Program-made: the position numbers and the translations under genes
Shown here: one piece after another, positions 51,305-63,960 of the stretch
Numbering within the stretch: the first letter of the stretch is position 1
Layout: each line of letters starts with the position of its first letter
NCBI GenBank assembly: GCA_964057225.1
Contig: OZ059900.1
Coordinates: 18,119,638 to 18,183,637 of the forward strand
DNA length: 64,000 nucleotides
Direction: 5' to 3'
Source: Auanema rhodensis
Lineage: Eukaryota > Nematoda > Chromadorea > Rhabditida > Rhabditidae
Notes under the pieces: model-generated
Database searches by the model: none
Seen by the model: the letters and a program-made list of their open reading frames with translations, nothing else
Told to the model about the DNA's origin: nothing

Positions 51305-53356
51305 AGCATTTTACATGCTGAACACTAGAAAAATACAAAAACACAGTATTTCCCATGAGAAATATTTTATTATGCTGGAAAACCAGTTTTTGAAAATTTC
51401 GCTGTAAACAAGGTTTTGACTTACGATTTCATGTGTTCAAACTCATGCAATGTCAATGAAACCTAGCTCAAAATTGTTCCTACAACGTCTAGTTCCACTT
51501 TCACGACAAAAAAACAGGGGTTAGAAAATTAAGGAAATTAGCATATTCTGAGGGCACGCCCTTTATGGCTAATATTGATTAAATCGATTTTTGTTCATAT
51601 GAGTCGTCAAATGCAACGAATTTCAGCGTGTTACATACTAAAATGAAGCATTTTACATGCTGAACACTAGAAAAATACAAAAACACAGTATTTCCCATGA
51701 GAAATATTTTATTATGCTGGAAAACCAGTTTTTGGAAATTTCGCTGTAAACAAGGTTTTGACTTACGATTTCATGTGTTCAAACTCATGCAATGTCAATG
51801 AAACCTAGCTCAAAATTGTTCGTACAACGTCTAGTTCCACTTTCACGACAAAAAAACAGGGGTTAGAAAATTAAGGAAATTAGCATATTCTGAGGGCACG
51901 CCCCTTATGGCTAATATTGATTAAATCGATTTTTGTTCATATGAGTCGTCAAATGCAACGAATTTCAGCGTGTTACGTACTAAAATGAAGCATTTTACAT
52001 GCTGAACACTAGAAAAATACAAAAACACAGTATTTCCCATGAGAAATATTTTATTATGCTGGAAAACCAGTTTTTGGAAATTTCGCTGTAAACAAGGTTT
52101 TGACTTACGATTTCATGTGTTCAAACTCATGCAATGTCAATGAAACCTAGCTCAAAATTGTTCCTACAACGTCTAGTTCCACTTTCACGACAAAAAAACA
52201 GGGGTTAGAAAATTAAGGAAATTAGCATATTCTGAGGGCACGCCCTTTATGGCTAATATTGATTAAATCGATTTTTGTTCATATGAGTCGTCAAATGCAA
52301 CGAATTTCAGCGTGTTACATACTAAAATGAAGCATTTTACATGCTGAACACTAGAAAAATACAAAAACACAGTATTTCCCATGAGAAATATTTTATTATG
52401 CTGGAAAACCAGTTTTTGGAAATTTCGCTGTAAACAAGGTTTTGACTTACGATTTCATGTGTTCAAACTCATGCAATGTCAATGAAACCTAGCTCAAAAT
52501 TGTTCGTACAACGTCTAGTTCCACTTTTACGACAAAAAAACAGGGGTTAGAAAATTAAGGAAATTAGCATATTCTGAGGGCACGCCCCTTATGGCTAATA
52601 TTGATTAAATCGATTTTTGTTCATATGAGTCGTCAAATGCAACGAATTTCAGCGTGTTACATACTAAAATGAAGCATTTTACATGCTGAACACTAGAAAA
52701 ATACAAAAACACAGTATTTCCCATGAGAAATATTTTATTATGCTGGAAAACCAGTTTTTGGAAATTTCGCTGTAAACAAGGTTTTGACTTACGATTTCAT
52801 GTGTTCAAACTCATGCAATGTCAATGAAACCTAGCTCAAAATTGTTCGTACAACGTCTAGTTCCACTTTCACGACAAAAAAACAGGGGTTAGAAAATTAA
52901 GGAAATTAGCATATTCTGAGGGCACGCCCCTTATGGCTAATATTGATTAAATCGATTTTTGTTCATATGAGTCGTCAAATGCAACGAATTTCAGCGTGTT
53001 ACGTACTAAAATGAAGCATTTTACATGCTGAACACTAGAAAAATACAAAAACACAGTATTTCCCATGAGAAATATTTTATTATGCTGGAAAACCAGTTTT
53101 TGGAAATTTCGCTGTAAACAAGGTTTTGACTTACGATTTCATGTGTTCAAACTCATGCAATGTCAATGAAACCTAGCTCAAAATTGTTCCTACAACGTCT
53201 AGTTCCACTTTCACGACAAAAAAACAGGGGTTAGAAAATTAAGGAAATTAGCATATTCTGAGGGCACGCCCTTTATGGCTAATATTGATTAAATCGATTT
53301 TTGTTCATATGAGTCGTCAAATGCAACGAATTTCAGCGTGTTACATACTAAAATGA
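51305..53356 (+). repeat. Start of macro-repeat copy 2: trimer-like pair (6 monomers)
   Basis: 89A+176C+258T (51305); plain ending in 331G (51647); 176C+258T (51989); 198T without 58T/59A (52331); plain ending in 331G (52673); 176C+258T (53015). The 331G / 258T pair repeats 1026 bp apart. The 198T monomer lacks the 58T/59A that accompanies it elsewhere. Confidence 0.75.
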
Positions 53357-55408
53357 AGCATTTTACATGCTGAACACTAGAAAAATACAAAAACACAGTA
53401 TTTCCCATGAGAAATATTTTATTATGCTGGAAAACCAGTTTTTGGAAATTTCGCTGTAAACAAGGTTTTGACTTACGATTTCATGTGTTCAAACTCATGC
53501 AATGTCAATGAAACCTAGCTCAAAATTGTTCGTACAACGTCTAGTTCCACTTTCACGACAAAAAAACAGGGGTTAGAAAATTAAGGAAATTAGCATATTC
53601 TGAGGGCACGCCCCTTATGGCTAATATTGATTAAATCGATTTTTGTTCATATGAGTCGTCAAATGCAACGAATTTCAGCGTGTTACATACTAAAATGAAG
53701 CATTTTACATGCTGAACACTAGAAAGATACAAAAACACAGTATTTCCCATGAGAATAATTTTATTATGCTGGAAAACCAGTTTTTGGAAATTTCGCTGTA
53801 AACAAGGTTTTGACTTACGATTTCATGTGTTCAAACTCATGCAATGTCAATGAAACCTAGCTCAAAATTGTTCGTACAACGTCTAGTTCCACTTTTACGA
53901 CAAAAAAACAGGGGTTAGAAAATTAAGGAAATTAGCATATTCTGAGGGCACGCCCCTTATGGCTAATATTGATTAAATCGATTTTTGTTCATATGAGTCG
54001 TCAAATGCAACGAATTTCAGCGTGTTACATACTAAAATGAAGCATTTTACATGCTGAACACTAGAAAAATACAAAAACACAGTATTTCCCATGAGAAATA
54101 TTTTATTATGCTGGAAAACCAGTTTTTGGAAATTTCGCTGTAAACAAGGTTTTGACTTACGATTTCATGTGTTCAAACTCATGCAATGTCAATGAAACCT
54201 AGCTCAAAATTGTTCGTACAACGACTAGTTCCACTTTCACGACAAAAAAACAGGGGTTAGAAAATTAAGGAAATTAGCATATTCTGAGGGCACGCCCCTT
54301 ATGGCTAATATTGATTAAATCGATTTTTGTTCATATGAGTCGTCAAATGCAACGAATTTCAGCGTGTTACATACTAAAATGAAGCATTTTACATGCTGAA
54401 CACTAGAAAAATACAAAAACACAGTATTTCCCATGAGAAATATTTTATTATGCTGGAAAACCAGTTTTTGAAAATTTCGCTGTAAACAAGGTTTTGACTT
54501 ACGATTTCATGTGTTCAAACTCATGCAATGTCAATGAAACCTAGCTCAAAATTGTTCCTACAACGTCTAGTTCCACTTTCACGACAAAAAAACAGGGGTT
54601 AGAAAATTAAGGAAATTAGCATATTCTGAGGGCACGCCCTTTATGGCTAATATTGATTAAATCGATTTTTGTTCATATGAGTCGTCAAATGCAACGAATT
54701 TCAGCGTGTTACATACTAAAATGAAGCATTTTACATGCTGAACACTAGAAAAATACAAAAACACAGTATTTCCCATGAGAAATATTTTATTATGCTGGAA
54801 AACCAGTTTTTGGAAATTTCGCTGTAAACAAGGTTTTGACTTACGATTTCATGTGTTCAAACTCATGCAATGTCAATGAAACCTAGCTCAAAATTGTTCG
54901 TACAACGACTAGTTCCACTTTCACGACAAAAAAACAGGGGTTAGAAAATTAAGGAAATTAGCATATTCTGAGGGCACGCCCCTTATGGCTAATATTGATT
55001 AAATCGATTTTTGTTCATATGAGTCGTCAAATGCAACGAATTTCAGCGTGTTACATACTAAAATGAAGCATTTTACATGCTGAACACTAGAAAAATACAA
55101 AAACACAGTATTTCCCATGAGAAATATTTTATTATGCTGGAAAACCAGTTTTTGAAAATTTCGCTGTAAACAAGGTTTTGACTTACGATTTCATGTGTTC
55201 AAACTCATGCAATGTCAATGAAACCTAGCTCAAAATTGTTCCTACAACGTCTAGTTCCACTTTCACGACAAAAAAACAGGGGTTAGAAAATAAAGGAAAT
55301 TAGCATATTCTGAGGGCACGCCCTTTATGGCTAATATTGATTAAATCGATTTTTGTTCATATGAGTCGTCAAATGCAACGAATTTCAGCGTGTTACATAC
55401 TAAAATGA
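53357..55408 (+). repeat. Hexamer-family monomers in macro-repeat copy 2
   Basis: Plain (53357); 58T/59A+198T with private GAAAGATAC (53699); 184A (54041); 89A+176C+258T (54383); 184A (54725); 89A+176C+258T with 226A (55067). It corresponds to 42754-44805 in copy 1; the 89A allele at 54383 is G in its partner at 43780. Confidence 0.75.
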
Positions 55409-57802
55409 AGCATTTTACATGCTGAACACTATAAAAATACAAAAACACAGTATTTCCCATGAGAAATATTTTATTATGCTGGAAAACCAGTTTTTGGAAA
55501 TTTCGCTGTAAACAAGGTTTTGACTTACGATTTCATGTGTTCAAACTCATGCAATGTCAATGAAACCTAGCTCAAAATTGTTCGTACAACGTCTAGTTCC
55601 ACTTTCACGACAAAAAAACAGGGGTTAGAAAATTAAGGAAATTAGCATATTCTGAGGGCACGCCCCTTATGGCTAATATTGATTAAATCGATTTTTGTTC
55701 ATATGAGTCGTCAAATGCAACGAATTTCAGCGTGTTACATACTAAAATGAAGCATTTTACATGCTGAACACTAGAAAAATACAAAAACACAGTATTTCCC
55801 ATGAGAAATATTTTATTATGCTGGAAAACCAGTTTTTGGAAATTTCGCTGTAAACAAGGTTTTGACTTACGATTTCATGTGTTCAAACTCATGCAATGTC
55901 AATGAAACCTAGCTCAAAATTGTTCCTACAACGTCTAGTTCCACTTTCACGACAAAAAAACAGGGGTTAGAAAATTAAGGAAATTAGCATATTCTGAGGG
56001 CACGCCCTTTATGGCTAATATTGATTAAATCGATTTTTGTTCATATGAGTCGTCAAATGCAACGAATTTCAGCGTGTTACATACTAAAATGAAGCATTTC
56101 ACATGCTGAACACTAGAAAAATACAAAAACACAGTATTTCCCATGAGAAATATTTTATTATGCTGGAAAACCAGTTTTTGGAAATTTCGCTGTAAACAAG
56201 GTTTTGACTTACGATTTCATGTGTTCAAACTCATGCAATGTCAATGAAACCTAGCTCAAAATTGTTCGTACAACGTCTGGTTCCACTTTCACGACAAAAA
56301 AACAGGGGTTAGAAAATTAAGGAAATTAGCATATTCTGAGGGCACGCCCCTTATGGCTAATATTGATTAAATCGATTTTTGTTCATATGAGTCGTCAAAT
56401 GCAACGAATTTCAGCGTGTTACATACTAAAATGAAGCATTTTACATGCTGAACACTAGAAAAATACAAAAACACAGTATTTCCCATGAGAAATATTTTAT
56501 TATGCTGGAAAACCAGTTTTTGGAAATTTCGCTGTAAACAAGGTTTTGACTTACGATTTCATGTGTTCAAACTCATGCAATGTCAATGAAACCCAGCTCA
56601 AAATTGTTCGTACAACGTCTAGTTCCACTTTCACGACAAAAAAACAGGGGTTAGAAAATTAAGGAAATTAGCATATTCTGAGGGCACGCCCCTTATGGCT
56701 AATATTGATTAAATCGATTTTTGTTCATATGAGTCGTCAAATGCAACGAATTTCAGCGTGTTACATACTAAAATGAAGCATTTTACATGCTGAACACTAG
56801 AAAAATACAAAAACACAGTATTTCCCATGAGAAATATTTTATTATGCTGGAAAACCAGTTTTTGGAAATTTCGCTGTAAACAAGGTTTTGACTTACGATT
56901 TCATGTGTTCAAACTCATGCAATGTCAATGAAACCTAGCTCAAAATTGTTCGTACAACGTCTAGTTCCACTTTCACGACAAAAAAACAGGGGTTAGAAAA
57001 TTAAGGAAATTAGCATATTCTGAGGGCACGCCCCTTATGGCTAATATTGATTAAATCGATTTTTGTTCATATGAGTCGTCAAATGCAACGAATTTCAGCG
57101 TGTTACATACTAAAATGAAGCATTTTACATGCTGAACACTAGAAAAATACAAAAACACAGTATTTCCCATGAGAAATATTTTATTATGCTGGAAAACCAG
57201 TTTTTTGAAATTTCGCTGTAAACAAGGTTTTGACTTACGATTTCATGTGTTCAAACTCATGCAATGTCAATGAAACCTAGCTCAAAATTGTTCCTACAAC
57301 GTCTAGTTCCACTTTCACGACAAAAAAACAGGGGTTAGAAAATTAAGGAAATTAGCATATTCTGAGGGCACGCCCTTTATGGCTAATATTGATTAAATCG
57401 ATTTTTGTTCATATGAGTCGTCAAATGCAACGAATTTCAGCGTGTTACATACTAAAATGAAGCATTTCACATGCTGAACACTAGAAAAATACAAAAACAC
57501 AGTATTTCCCATGAGAAATATTTTATTATGCTGGAAAACCAGTTTTTGGAAATTTCGCTGTAAACAAGGTTTTGACTTACGATTTCATGTGTTCAAACTC
57601 ATGCAATGTCAATGAAACCTAGCTCAAAATTGTTCGTACAACGTCTGGTTCCACTTTCACGACAAAAAAACAGGGGTTAGAAAATTAAGGAAATTAGCAT
57701 ATTCTGAGGGCACGCCCCTTATGGCTAATATTGATTAAATCGATTTTTGTTCATATGAGTCGTCAAATGCAACGAATTTCAGCGTGTTACATACTAAAAT
57801 GA
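55409..57802 (+). repeat. Seven monomers matching 44806-47199
   Basis: Plain with private CACTATAAAA (55409); 176C+258T (55751); 8C+187G (56093); 160C (56435); plain (56777); 176C+258T with private GTTTTTTGAAA (57119); 8C+187G (57461). The 134T+182T types at 44806 and 45490 of copy 1 are here replaced by plain and 8C+187G types, consistent with gene conversion. Confidence 0.75.
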
Positions 57803-59856
57803 AGCATTTTACATGCTGAACACTAGAAAAATACAAAAACACAGTATTTCCCATGAGAAATATTTTATTATGCTGGAAAACCAGTTTTTGGAAATTTCGC
57901 TGTAAACAAGGTTTTGACTTACGATTTCATGTGTTCAAACTCATGCAATGTCAATGAAACCTAGCTCAAAATTGTTCGTACAACGTCTAGTTCCACTTTC
58001 ACGACAAAAAAACAGGGGTTAGAAAATTAAGGAAATTAGCATATTCTGAGGGCACGCCCCCTTATGGCTAATATTGATTAAATCGATTTTTGTTCATATG
58101 AGTCGTCAAATGCAACGAATTTCAGCGTGTTACATACTAAAATGAAGCATTTTACATGCTGAACACTAGAAAAATACAAAAACACAGTATTTCCCATGAG
58201 AAATATTTTATTATGCTGGAAAACCAGTTTTTGGAAATTTCGCTGTAAACAAGGTTTTGACTTACGATTTCATGTGTTTAAACTCATGCAATGTCAATGA
58301 AACCTAGCTCAAAATTGTTAATACAATGTCTAGTTCCACTTTCACGACAAAAAAACAGGGGTTAGAAAATTAAGGAAATTAGCATATTCTGAGGGCACGC
58401 CCCTTATGGCTAATATTGATTAAATCGATTTTTGTTCATATGAGTCGTCAAATGCAACGAATTTCAGCGTGTTACATACTAAAATGAAGCATTTTACATG
58501 CTGAACACTAGAAAAATACAAAAACACAGTATTTCCCATGAGAAATATTTTATTATGCTGGAAAACCAGTTTTTGGAAATTTCGCTGTAAACAAGGTTTT
58601 GACTTACGATTTCATGTGTTCAAACTCATGCAATGTCAATGAAACCCAGCTCAAAATTGTTCGTACAACGTCTAGTTCCACTTTCACGACAAAAAAACAG
58701 GGGTTAGAAAATTAAGGAAATTAGCATATTCTGAGGGCACGCCCCTTATGGCTAATATTGATTAAATCGATTTTTGTTCATATGAGTCGTCAAATGCAAC
58801 GAATTTCAGCGTGTTACATACTAAAATGAAGCATTTTACATGCTGAACACTAGAAAAATACAAAAACACAGTATTTCCCATGAGAAATATTTTATTATGC
58901 TGGAAAACCAGTTTTTGGAAATTTCGCTGTAAACAAGGTTTTGACTTACGATTTCATGTGTTCAAACTCATGCAATGTCAATGAAACCTAGCTCAAAATT
59001 GTTCGTACAACGTCTAGTTCCACTTTCACGACAAAAAAACAGGGGTTAGAAAATTAAGGAAATTAGCATATTCTGAGGGCACGCCCCCTTATGGCTAATA
59101 TTGATTAAATCGATTTTTGTTCATATGAGTCGTCAAATGCAACGAATTTCAGCGTGTTACATACTAAAATGAAGCATTTTACATGCTGAACACTAGAAAA
59201 ATACAAAAACACAGTATTTCCCATGAGAAATATTTTATTATGCTGGAAAACCAGTTTTTGGAAATTTCGCTGTAAACAAGGTTTTGACTTACGATTTCAT
59301 GTGTTTAAACTCATGCAATGTCAATGAAACCTAGCTCAAAATTGTTAATACAATGTCTAGTTCCACTTTCACGACAAAAAAACAGGGGTTAGAAAATTAA
59401 GGAAATTAGCATATTCTGAGGGCACGCCCCTTATGGCTAATATTGATTAAATCGATTTTTGTTCATATGAGTCGTCAAATGCAACGAATTTCAGCGTGTT
59501 ACATACTAAAATGAAGCATTTTACATGCTGAACACTAGAAAAATACAAAAACACAGTATTTCCCATGAGAAATATTTTATTATGCTGGAAAACCAGTTTT
59601 TGGAAATTTCGCTGTAAACAAGGTTTTGACTTACGATTTCATGTGTTCAAACTCATGCAATGTCAATGAAACCCAGCTCAAAATTGTTCGTACAACGTCT
59701 AGTTCCACTTTCACGACAAAAAAACAGGGGTTAGAAAATTAAGGAAATTAGCATATTCTGAGGGCACGCCCCTTATGGCTAATATTGATTAAATCGATTT
59801 TTGTTCATATGAGTCGTCAAATGCAACGAATTTCAGCGTGTTACATACTAAAATGA
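57803..59856 (+). repeat. Extra-C / 134T / 160C trimer, two copies (1027 bp each)
   Basis: Two trimers, 57803-58829 and 58830-59856. Each has a 343 bp extra-C monomer, then 134T+175A/176A/182T, then 160C. No difference between the two was seen. The matching place in copy 1 (47200-48226) holds one trimer, so one is a recent tandem duplication or a loss from copy 1. Confidence 0.8.
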
Positions 59857-60198
59857 AGCATTTCACATGCTGAACACTAGAAAAATACAAAAACACAGTA
59901 TTTCCCATGAGAAATATTTTATTATGCTGGAAAACCAGTTTTTGGAAATTTCGCTGTAAACAAGGTTTTGACTTACGATTTCATGTGTTCAAACTCATGC
60001 AATGTCAATGAAACCTAGCTCAAAATTGTTCGTACAACGTCTAGTTCCACTTTCACGACAAAAAAACAGGGGTTAGAAAATTAAGGAAATTAGCATATTC
60101 TGAGGGCACGCCCCTTATGGCTAATATTGATTAAATCGATTTTTGTTCATATGAGTCGTCAAATGCAACGAATTTCAGCGTGTTACATACTAAAATGA
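59857..60198 (+). repeat. 8C monomer joining two trimer families
   Basis: An 8C copy preceded by a 160C monomer, not by the usual 176C+258T type. It corresponds to the monomer at 48227, which has 8T. It lies at the seam between the extra-C trimers and the 89A/94A trimers. Confidence 0.7.
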
Positions 60199-62250
60199 AG
60201 CATTTTACATGCTGAACACTAGAAAAATACAAAAACACAGTATTTCCCATGAGAAATATTTTATTATGCTGGAAAACCAGTTTTTGAAAATATCGCTGTA
60301 AACAAGGTTTTGACTTACGATTTCATGTGTTCAAACTCATGCAATGTCAATGAAACCTAGCTCAAAATTGTTCCTACAACGTCTAGTTCCACTTTCACGA
60401 CAAAAAAACAGGGGTTAGAAAATTAAGGAAATTAGCATATTCTGAGGGCACGCCCCTTATGGCTAATATTGATTAAATCGATTTTTGTTCATATGAGTCG
60501 TCAAATGCAACGAATTTCAGCGTGTTACATACTAAAATGAAGCATTTTACATGCTGAACACTAGAAAAATACAAAAACACAGTATTTCCCATGAGAAATA
60601 TTTTATTATGCTGGAAAACCAGTTTTTGGAAATTTCGCTGTAAACAAGGTTTTGACTTACGATTTCATGTGTTCAAACTCATGCAATGTCAATGAAACCT
60701 AGCTCAAAATTGTTCCTACAACGTCTAGTTCCACTTTCACGACAAAAAAACAGGGGTTAGAAAATTAAGGAAATTAGCATATTCTGAGGGCACGCCCTTT
60801 ATGGCTAATATTGATTAAATCGATTTTTGTTCATATGAGTCGTCAAATGCAACGAATTTCAGCGTGTTACATACTAAAATGAAGCATTTCACATGCTGAA
60901 CACTAGAAAAATACAAAAACACAGTATTTCCCATGAGAAATATTTTATTATGCTGGAAAACCAGTTTTTGGAAATTTCGCTGTAAACAAGGTTTTGACTT
61001 ACGATTTCATGTGTTCAAACTCATGCAATGTCAATGAAACCTAGCTCAAAATTGTTCGTACAACGTCTAGTTCCACTTTCACGACAAAAAAACAGGGGTT
61101 AGAAAATTAAGGAAATTAGCATATTCTGAGGGCACGCCCCTTATGGCTAATATTGATTAAATCGATTTTTGTTCATATGAGTCGTCAAATGCAACGAATT
61201 TCAGCGTGTTACATACTAAAATGAAGCATTTTACATGCTGAACACTAGAAAAATACAAAAACACAGTATTTCCCATGAGAAATATTTTATTATGCTGGAA
61301 AACCAGTTTTTGAAAATATCGCTGTAAACAAGGTTTTGACTTACGATTTCATGTGTTCAAACTCATGCAATGTCAATGAAACCTAGCTCAAAATTGTTCC
61401 TACAACGTCTAGTTCCACTTTCACGACAAAAAAACAGGGGTTAGAAAATTAAGGAAATTAGCATATTCTGAGGGCACGCCCCTTATGGCTAATATTGATT
61501 AAATCGATTTTTGTTCATATGAGTCGTCAAATGCAACGAATTTCAGCGTGTTACATACTAAAATGAAGCATTTTACATGCTGAACACTAGAAAAATACAA
61601 AAACACAGTATTTCCCATGAGAAATATTTTATTATGCTGGAAAACCAGTTTTTGGAAATTTCGCTGTAAACAAGGTTTTGACTTACGATTTCATGTGTTC
61701 AAACTCATGCAATGTCAATGAAACCTAGCTCAAAATTGTTCCTACAACGTCTAGTTCCACTTTCACGACAAAAAAACAGGGGTTAGAAAATTAAGGAAAT
61801 TAGCATATTCTGAGGGCACGCCCTTTATGGCTAATATTGATTAAATCGATTTTTGTTCATATGAGTCGTCAAATGCAACGAATTTCAGCGTGTTACATAC
61901 TAAAATGAAGCATTTCACATGCTGAACACTAGAAAAATACAAAAACACAGTATTTCCCATGAGAAATATTTTATTATGCTGGAAAACCAGTTTTTGGAAA
62001 TTTCGCTGTAAACAAGGTTTTGACTTACGATTTCATGTGTTCAAACTCATGCAATGTCAATGAAACCTAGCTCAAAATTGTTCGTACAACGTCTAGTTCC
62101 ACTTTCACGACAAAAAAACAGGGGTTAGAAAATTAAGGAAATTAGCATATTCTGAGGGCACGCCCCTTATGGCTAATATTGATTAAATCGATTTTTGTTC
62201 ATATGAGTCGTCAAATGCAACAAATTTCAGCGTGTTACATACTAAAATGA
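60199..62250 (+). repeat. Trimer marked by 89A/94A, two copies (1026 bp each), macro-repeat copy 2
   Basis: Same trimer as at 48569-50620: 89A/94A+176C, 176C+258T, 8C (60199-61224 and 61225-62250). The last monomer again carries 314A. The 336C mark of copy 1 is absent here. Confidence 0.8.
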
Positions 62251-63618
62251 AGCATTTTACATGCTGAACACTAGAAAAATACAAAAACACAGTAATACCC
62301 ATGAGAAATATTTTATTATGCTGGAAAACCAGTTTTTGGAAATTTCGCTGTAAACAAGGTTTTGACTTACGATTTCATGTGTTCAAACTCATGCAATGTC
62401 AATGAAACCTAGCTCAAAATTGTTCGTACAACGTCTAGTTCCACTTTCACGACAAAAAAACAGGGGTTAGAAAATTAAGGAAATTAGCATATTCTGAGGG
62501 CACGCCCCTTATGGCTAATATTGATTAAATCGATTTTTGTTCATATGAGTCGTCAAATGCAACGAATTTCAGCGTGTTACATACTAAAATGAAGCATTTT
62601 ACATGCTGAACACTAGAAAAATACAAAAACACAGTAATACCCATGAGAAATATTTTATTATGCTGGAAAACCAGTTTTTGGAAATTTCGCTGTAAACAAG
62701 GTTTTGACTTACGATTTCATGTGTTCAAACTCATGCAATGTCAATGAAACCTAGCTCAAAATTGTTAATACAATGTCTAGTTCCACTTTCACGACAAAAA
62801 AACAGGGGTTAGAAAATTAAGGAAATTAGCATATTCTGAGGGCACGCCCTTTATGGCTAATATTGATTAAATCGATTTTTGTTCATATGAGTCGTCAAAT
62901 GCAACGAATTTCAGCGTGTTACATACTAAAATGAAGCATTTTACATGCTGAACACTAGAAAAATACAAAAACACAGTATTTCCCATGAGAAATATTTTAT
63001 TATGCTGGAAAACCAGTTTTTGGAAATTTCGCTGTAAACAAGGTTTTGACTTACGATTTCATGTGTTCAAACTCATGCAATGTCAATGAAACCCAGCTCA
63101 AAATTGTTCGTACAACGTCTAGTTCCACTTTCACGACAAAAAAACAGGGGTTAGAAAATTAAGGAAATTAGCATATTCTGAGGGCACGCCCCTTATGGCT
63201 AATATTGATTAAATCGATTTTTGTTCATATGAGTCGTCAAATGCAACGAATTTCAGCGTGTTACATACTAAAATGAAGCATTTTACATGCTGAACACTAG
63301 AAAAATACAAAAACACAGTATTTCCCATGAGAAATATTTTATTATGCTGGAAAACCAGTTTTTGGAAATTTTGCTGTAAACAAGGTTTTGACTTACGATT
63401 TCATGTGTTCAAACTCATGCAATGTCAATGAAACCTAGCTCAAAATTGTTCGTACAACGTCTAGTTCCACTTTCACGACAAAAAAACAGGGGTTAGAAAA
63501 TTAAGGAAATTAGCATATTCTGAGGGCACGCCCCTTATGGCTAATATTGATTAAATCGATTTTTGTTCATATGAGTCGTCAAATGCAACGAATTTCAGCG
63601 TGTTACATACTAAAATGA
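62251..63618 (+). repeat. Four monomers in family I order (45A, 175A, 160C, plain)
   Basis: 45A/47A (62251); 45A/47A+175A/176A/182T+258T (62593); 160C (62935); plain with private TTTTGCTG (63277). The order repeats that of the family I unit junctions at 6501-7868 and 9579-11630, more than 50 kb upstream. Confidence 0.75.
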
Positions 63619-63960
63619 AGCATTTTACATGCTGAACACTAGAAAAATACAAAAACACAGTATTTCCCATGAGAAATATTTTATTATGCTGGAAAACCAG
63701 TTTTTGAAAATTTCGCTGTAAACAAGGTTTTGACTTACGATTTCATGTGTTCAAACTCATGCAATGTCAATGAAACCTAGCTCAAAATTGTTCCTACAAC
63801 GTCTAGTTCCACTTTCACGACAAAAAAACAGGGGTTAGAAAATTAAGGAAATTAGCATATTCTGAGGGCACGCCCTTTATGGCTAATATTGATTAAATCG
63901 ATTTTTGTTCATATGAGTCGTCAAATGCAACGAATTTCAGCGTGTTACATACTAAAATGA
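63619..63960 (+). repeat. 89A monomer, probable start of a further repeat unit
   Basis: 89A+176C+258T, the type that opens both macro-repeat copies (40702 and 51305). After 62251-63618 it could equally open a family I-like run, as at 4449. The window ends before this can be decided. Confidence 0.6.

Larger units (their letters stand above)
51305..62934 (+). repeat. Macro-repeat, copy 2 (34 monomers, 11,630 bp)
   Basis: Starts directly where copy 1 ends, so the two are tandem. It differs from copy 1 by an extra 1027 bp trimer (58830-59856), by plain/331G/258T monomers at 52331-53698 in place of hexamer monomers, by 89A instead of 89G at 54383, and by its last two monomers. The exact right boundary is uncertain by a few monomers. 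Confidence 0.7.
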
